In this document: piece by piece, positions 17,307-21,152 of the stretch
How the letters are laid out: each line of letters starts with the position of its first letter
Position numbering within the stretch: the first letter of the stretch is position 1
NCBI GenBank assembly: GCA_025603075.1
Contig: MU626545.1
Coordinates: 1-21,152, forward strand
Reading direction: 5' to 3'
Origin: Neoconidiobolus thromboides FSU 785
Lineage: Eukaryota; Entomophthoromycota; Entomophthoromycetes; Entomophthorales; Neoconidiobolaceae
Length of the DNA stretch: 21,152 bases
Program-made: the position numbers and the translations under genes
The notes under the pieces: generated by a model
What the model was told of the DNA's origin: nothing
The model's input: the letters and a program-made list of their open reading frames with translations, nothing else
Database searches by the model: none

Positions 17307-18540
17307 GGCTTCATAGTTTCCACTCTTTTTCACTCTTGGGTTGGGTTGTATAATTTAGAGTCTGACTCTATGAAATTAAACCTACTCAAGTCTAAAACAG
17401 ACGAAACCCAGTTGATTGATTTCCAAGTTATTTTTTAGGTCCTTTCTTTTATTCGACTAGCTCCTAATTCATCTAAAAAAAGGCATCCTCATTTGACAGT
17501 TCTTTTAGTGTCTTGTTTGCACAATCTGAAGATTTTTAATAAATTATTATACAAGGTTTCATATAAGATATAAATCAATACTTTACTTATAACTCAAACC
17601 TAAATTTCATAAAAAATTTAAATATTCAACCAAGTAGAAATTTTAATAATTGATAGTTCCTGTAAAATGAATAAAGAGTTCGCTATATTATGGATAAATT
17701 ACTATTTAGCCAGTATAAATTTATTTCATTTAAAACATGATAAAACATTTTACAAATTTGTATACTATATACTATAACAAAAATAAAGTTAATAGATCGA
17801 ATTTAAAATGTGACAAAAATGTTAACTCGTTTATATAACATTTTATCGTAGTGTTAGATACATCTTTTTAATAAGAAGTTTGATCAGAATAAACTGTTTG
17901 AATATAAATAAAGTGACTATGAGTTTAAGCCGATACCAAGATACTCCATGAAAGGAGTTACTCAGTATAGCTTACTAATCATTTTATAGATAGCCAGCTA
18001 CTAGGTAAGTTTAGAAGAATGCATGAAGAGGTAAGGAAGTAGGTCAAGCTATTCAAGTAACAACTATCTTTGTAATGTAAAATAATGTTTTAAAATTGAG
18101 ATGGTTTTTATTTTGAATTAGTAAAAAGCTTATTATTTTATAGATTAGTATACAGACAAAAACAATCTTAGTATAAGTATAAAATTAGAATATAAAGATT
18201 TGATAATTTTAATGTAAATATACTTTTCTAAATCTAAGCTGCGAATTTCAATATCATTATAGATAGGAATAAAATGCTAAAACCTTTTCTTTTATTTTCG
18301 GTTAATCTTTACAAGATTAGTAAACTTGATTTGTTATATATTAACATAAGTAACATAATATTTATAATACATTAAGTATTCCACATTAATTACTCTAAAA
18401 TTAATATTGAAATTGAATTTATTAATGCTTTAACAATTAACATATATTAATTACGTAAAAATTCTATAATAACTAGTATCATTAAATATCTTTATTATAA
18501 CAAATCAATTGTCAAAGTAGAGCACTATGGTTAGTATATA

Positions 18541-19302
18541 TTAAACACATTGAATTGCATCACCTGCATTTTTACATGTTAATGCTGGATTACAAGACTC
18601 AATAAATCTTTGTTTATGAACACATGAAACATATTGCTTATCAGAGATACACTTCTTGTAAATACCAGCTCCACATTCATCAGTTGGTTTATCGTATGAA
18701 GCGTCTTTTGAGGTACCCTTTGGTATATCTTTTGGTGTATGGCTTGGTTTATGTGATTTTTGTGACTTTGGGCTTTCTTCTTCTTCTTCTTCTTCTTCAA
18801 AACCATTTCCATCTTCATCTTCTGATTTTACTGGCTTCTCAGGCTTAGATTCGGAGGTTTCAGCTCCAGGCTCAGTACGCATACCAGGTAATTCAGCATC
18901 GCCACTAGTAATTACACCAGCGCATTTACCAGCATCGGTAGATTCCCAAGTTACATCAACATGGCCAGTAGTTTCACCATCTGATAGTTGTGAAAATGCT
19001 ACAGTATTCATATCCAAACCTTGTCCACCAATATCAACAGCAACAATATATAATACAAGACCATTTTGTTTTGAGGTTACTTTTAAGCAGGTACCACATT
19101 GAGATTTGTCTAAACCTTGTACTGCAGTAACTCTATCAAGGTTCATTTGAGATGCTGGAATACCACAAGCTACTTGGGATGTTTCAAGAATGGATCTTTG
19201 TTCTTGGTATGGATGGGTACTGATTGGGCCAGAACCAGATAAAGCTGTAATATTGCTCATCAATGCAGAAAATGCGATTAGAAATAAGGTTGGTTTCATC
19301 AT
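18541..19302 (-). CDS. secreted expansin/RlpA-like double-psi beta-barrel protein, paralogue of the first gene
   Basis: 253 residues, no introns, same architecture as the gene at 129-860. A signal peptide (to about residue 20) is followed by the double-psi beta-barrel at residues 39-131 (C46, C69, C72, C127), a linker, and a six-cysteine C-terminal module (C210, C218, C227, C237, C243, C252) with spacing identical to the first gene. The linker (132-208) is highly charged, with a run of Glu encoded by a GAA repeat, then Lys/Ser/Pro-rich; in the first gene it is Ser/Asn-rich. Of two adjacent ATGs the second aligns with the start of the first gene. The barrel is encoded by DNA identical to the first gene over 279 bases, while the signal peptide, linker and C-terminal module differ. 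The likely role is extracellular polysaccharide binding or loosening, by family resemblance only. Confidence 0.85.
   Translation of the reverse strand: MMKPTLFLIAFSALMSNITALSGSGPISTHPYQEQRSILETSQVACGIPASQMNLDRVTAVQGLDKSQCGTCLKVTSKQNGLVLYIVAVDIGGQGLDMNTVAFSQLSDGETTGHVDVTWESTDAGKCAGVITSGDAELPGMRTEPGAETSESKPEKPVKSEDEDGNGFEEEEEEEESPKSQKSHKPSHTPKDIPKGTSKDASYDKPTDECGAGIYKKCISDKQYVSCVHKQRFIESCNPALTCKNAGDAIQCV
18777..18800 (-). repeat. GAA/TTC microsatellite encoding polyglutamate
   Basis: The plus strand reads TTC TTC repeated; the minus-strand gene reads it as a run of eight Glu codons in its linker. The first paralogue has no such run. The Glu run accounts for part of the length difference between the two proteins. 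Confidence 0.85.
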
Positions 19303-21152
19303 TTTAGTTAGTTGGGTTTGATGTATGTTATAAAAAATTAATTAATGATAATCAATAGTATTACTTCCAGAGTAATAAATTTTATTTTAAAATAATATTA
19401 TATAAGTTGAATGCTTCTTTTTTCTTATATATACGTCTCTTTGTAACTTTTCTATGGCTTTGGTATCTTGGCAATTTCTTGTTATGTAATTAATTATATT
19501 TTTACAATTACCTTGTTTGATCAAATTTGCATTAAATTGTGACCCATCCTTGGAATTAAATTTATTATATATATTGAATTTCAGTCAATAGGTAAATGTT
19601 ACAGCTATTTGATCAGTCTTAAATATAATTATTTACTAAATAAGCCATCGAAAAGTTATAACTTTTATTTTCAATAGAGTAAATAATAACCTAATGAATA
19701 AGAGCTCTAGGTGATATGATGCAATTAATTTAATTCTAAACTTCGAACAATAATAAATTAAGATGAACTTAAAACTAAAAATTGGCTTACTAATCCATAT
19801 GGGGATGTCCAAATTGGTTTCATTTTTTTATCCATTTCGAAAAATTTATATTTTAAAACTTTGCTTAAAATCTATAAATTCTTCCATTAAAAAGCAAGTA
19901 CTCATACTCGACACAATTTTAAATTATTTTATTATAATTTACGCTATAACTTAGCAAAACTTATACTAAATTTAATAGAAGCTCTTGAATTAGCAAGGCT
20001 TTTACTAATATAACCTATATATTGATATTAATTAAAGCTATAATATTGTAAATAAATAGATGCTCCTATAAAACTTAAGAAATATTTATTATTGATTACT
20101 TTATAGCCAACATTGCAGATTTGCTATCAAATAAATAAATTATTTTAGTCCTATAATTGCATTATTGTTTGTTGTATTGTTAAGTTAATAAACAGCTGCA
20201 TGAAAAAGAGTGTTTAACTCCAAAGCTATAATTACTTATCCGTATGTAATACAAGCAATATAATAATAGTTTTTACTTATCATAACTCCTTGCTATCTGA
20301 CTATTTATTAACTTAGCTATTAATAATTCAAATAATAGAAATATTTCACAATTGATTTCTATTATTTAACAAGCTGCTTACTAGTTTAATAAATATTGAA
20401 ACTTCTAATTTTTCTGTTGCTTTTCTTATTTTGGATATACTGGGTAATAATATAGTTTGTTATTATGTTCAATAAAATATAGATACTTTTTAAAAACTAT
20501 ATTTATTTTATTATTATTATTAAGTCATTAATTCTATTATATTTATAAAAAATCTTGGATTTTAAAATCAATTAATTAATATCTTCTATTTTACTTAATG
20601 CTTTAAAGCTATTTTTCTACTACAAAAGATTTTTAAACTGTTTGTTAATTATATTTTCTCTATAATACTTGATAAAAAAAACTAAGATCAATATCTAAAC
20701 TATTATTTTATAGATTTTTTTAAACATGTAATGTAAAAACTCTTGAGATTTAACAGTTTCTTGTATCTATCTATATATTAATTTTTATAAACTTTTTAAA
20801 TAAAAGCCTTTTAGGCATGTGCAATACCACTTTGTTAGCTCTGTGAAATCTGGTACTCAGGGTTTGGAGTCAAGAACAGCTATTTCTGGGTTGACTACAC
20901 TATAAGTCGAAAGGTCTTAGCTTATGTGACTAAGATAGACTTGGATTATGAGGAATAGCACGTAATAGGTTACAAGCTATATAAGACAAATAGAATGGAC
21001 AATACTGATGTAAAATCTACATAAAATACTATTAAGAAAACTTAGTGGCTTTATTAAATGTTCGAGATATCAGGTAATAATTCAGTTAAAAAGCCTCGAG
21101 CTATTGTGTTTTAGAATCTCCTTTATACTCCGATAAGTATAAATATCAAAAC
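19303..21152. other. 1.85-kb region without recognised genes
   Basis: It begins with the promoter of the minus-strand secreted gene. The remainder is AT-rich with stops in all frames. A weak resemblance to the short-element family occurs at about 19801-19870 (GGGGATGTCC then a T-run then ATCCATTT). A less AT-rich patch at about 20815-20960 stands out but has no long open frame or recognised RNA signature. Confidence 0.5.
19361..19378 (-). promoter_or_regulatory. conserved 18-bp upstream element, second copy
   Basis: The reverse complement is identical to 52-69 and lies 58 bases before the first ATG of the minus-strand gene. Eleven further bases downstream agree at all but three positions, then similarity falls. 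See the copy at 52-69. Confidence 0.5.

Larger units (their letters stand above)
15105..18540. other. 3.4-kb gene-free region
   Basis: It lies between the GMC start and the end of the 18541 gene. No coding sequence with recognisable homology was seen. It holds the GMC promoter (near 15211), two short-element copies (16849-16956, 17187-17278) and an inverted-repeat-rich patch at 17282-17420. At the far end TTTATT at 18491-18496 (AATAAA on the minus strand) and CAAATCAATTG at 18501-18511 belong to the 3' end of the secreted gene. tRNA-type A and B boxes were not found. Confidence 0.55.

Noticed and set aside
18579-18848. Two open frames inside the second barrel gene
   Set aside because: They are shadows caused by the GAA/TTC repeat and the linker composition.
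19801-19870. Seventh copy of the short element
   Set aside because: Only the GGGGATGT start, a T-run and ATCCATTT match; the GTTAGTAAAATTC segment and right end are not clear.
19763-19954. 63-codon open frame on +
   Set aside because: It is AT-driven, overlaps a possible degenerate repeat at about 19801, and shows no conserved motif.

Overview
This is eukaryotic nuclear DNA, very AT-rich, with short introns of 48 to 107 bases (mostly GTAAGT-type donors and TAG acceptors). The protein families point to an early-diverging fungus: GPI transamidase subunit PIG-U, tRNA methyltransferase subunit Trm82, ornithine decarboxylase antizyme, a secreted GMC oxidoreductase and secreted expansin-like (double-psi beta-barrel) proteins. 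The base composition, Asn-rich tracts and aerobic secreted enzymes fit something like Conidiobolus or another Entomophthoromycotina. The species is inference; no rRNA or other marker is present.

Layout. 1-860 holds an intronless secreted barrel plus cysteine-module protein on +. 861-3147 is non-coding and carries three copies of a short inverted-repeat element. 3148-10973 is a compact block: a four-exon antizyme gene that needs a programmed +1 frameshift, two adjacent minus-strand paralogues of an unrecognised family sharing a duplicated module of about 75 residues, an eight-exon PIGU gene, and an eight-exon TRM82 gene converging on PIGU with 48 bases between stops. 11911-12357 is a small secreted ten-cysteine protein built of two repeats. 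13140-15104 is an intronless secreted GMC oxidoreductase on the minus strand. 15105-18540 is a gene desert with two more copies of the short element. 18541-19302 is an inverted paralogue of the first gene. No gene was found in 19303-21152.

How the genes relate. The three recognisable housekeeping genes act in separate pathways (polyamine control, GPI anchoring, tRNA m7G46) and I see no operon-like logic. The secreted genes lie outside that block, lack introns and have long repeat-bearing flanks. The strongest second-look items are the antizyme recoding site, the two linked barrel paralogues with 279 identical bases between more diverged flanks, an identical 18-base element in front of both, the novel module family and the mobile-element-like repeat family.
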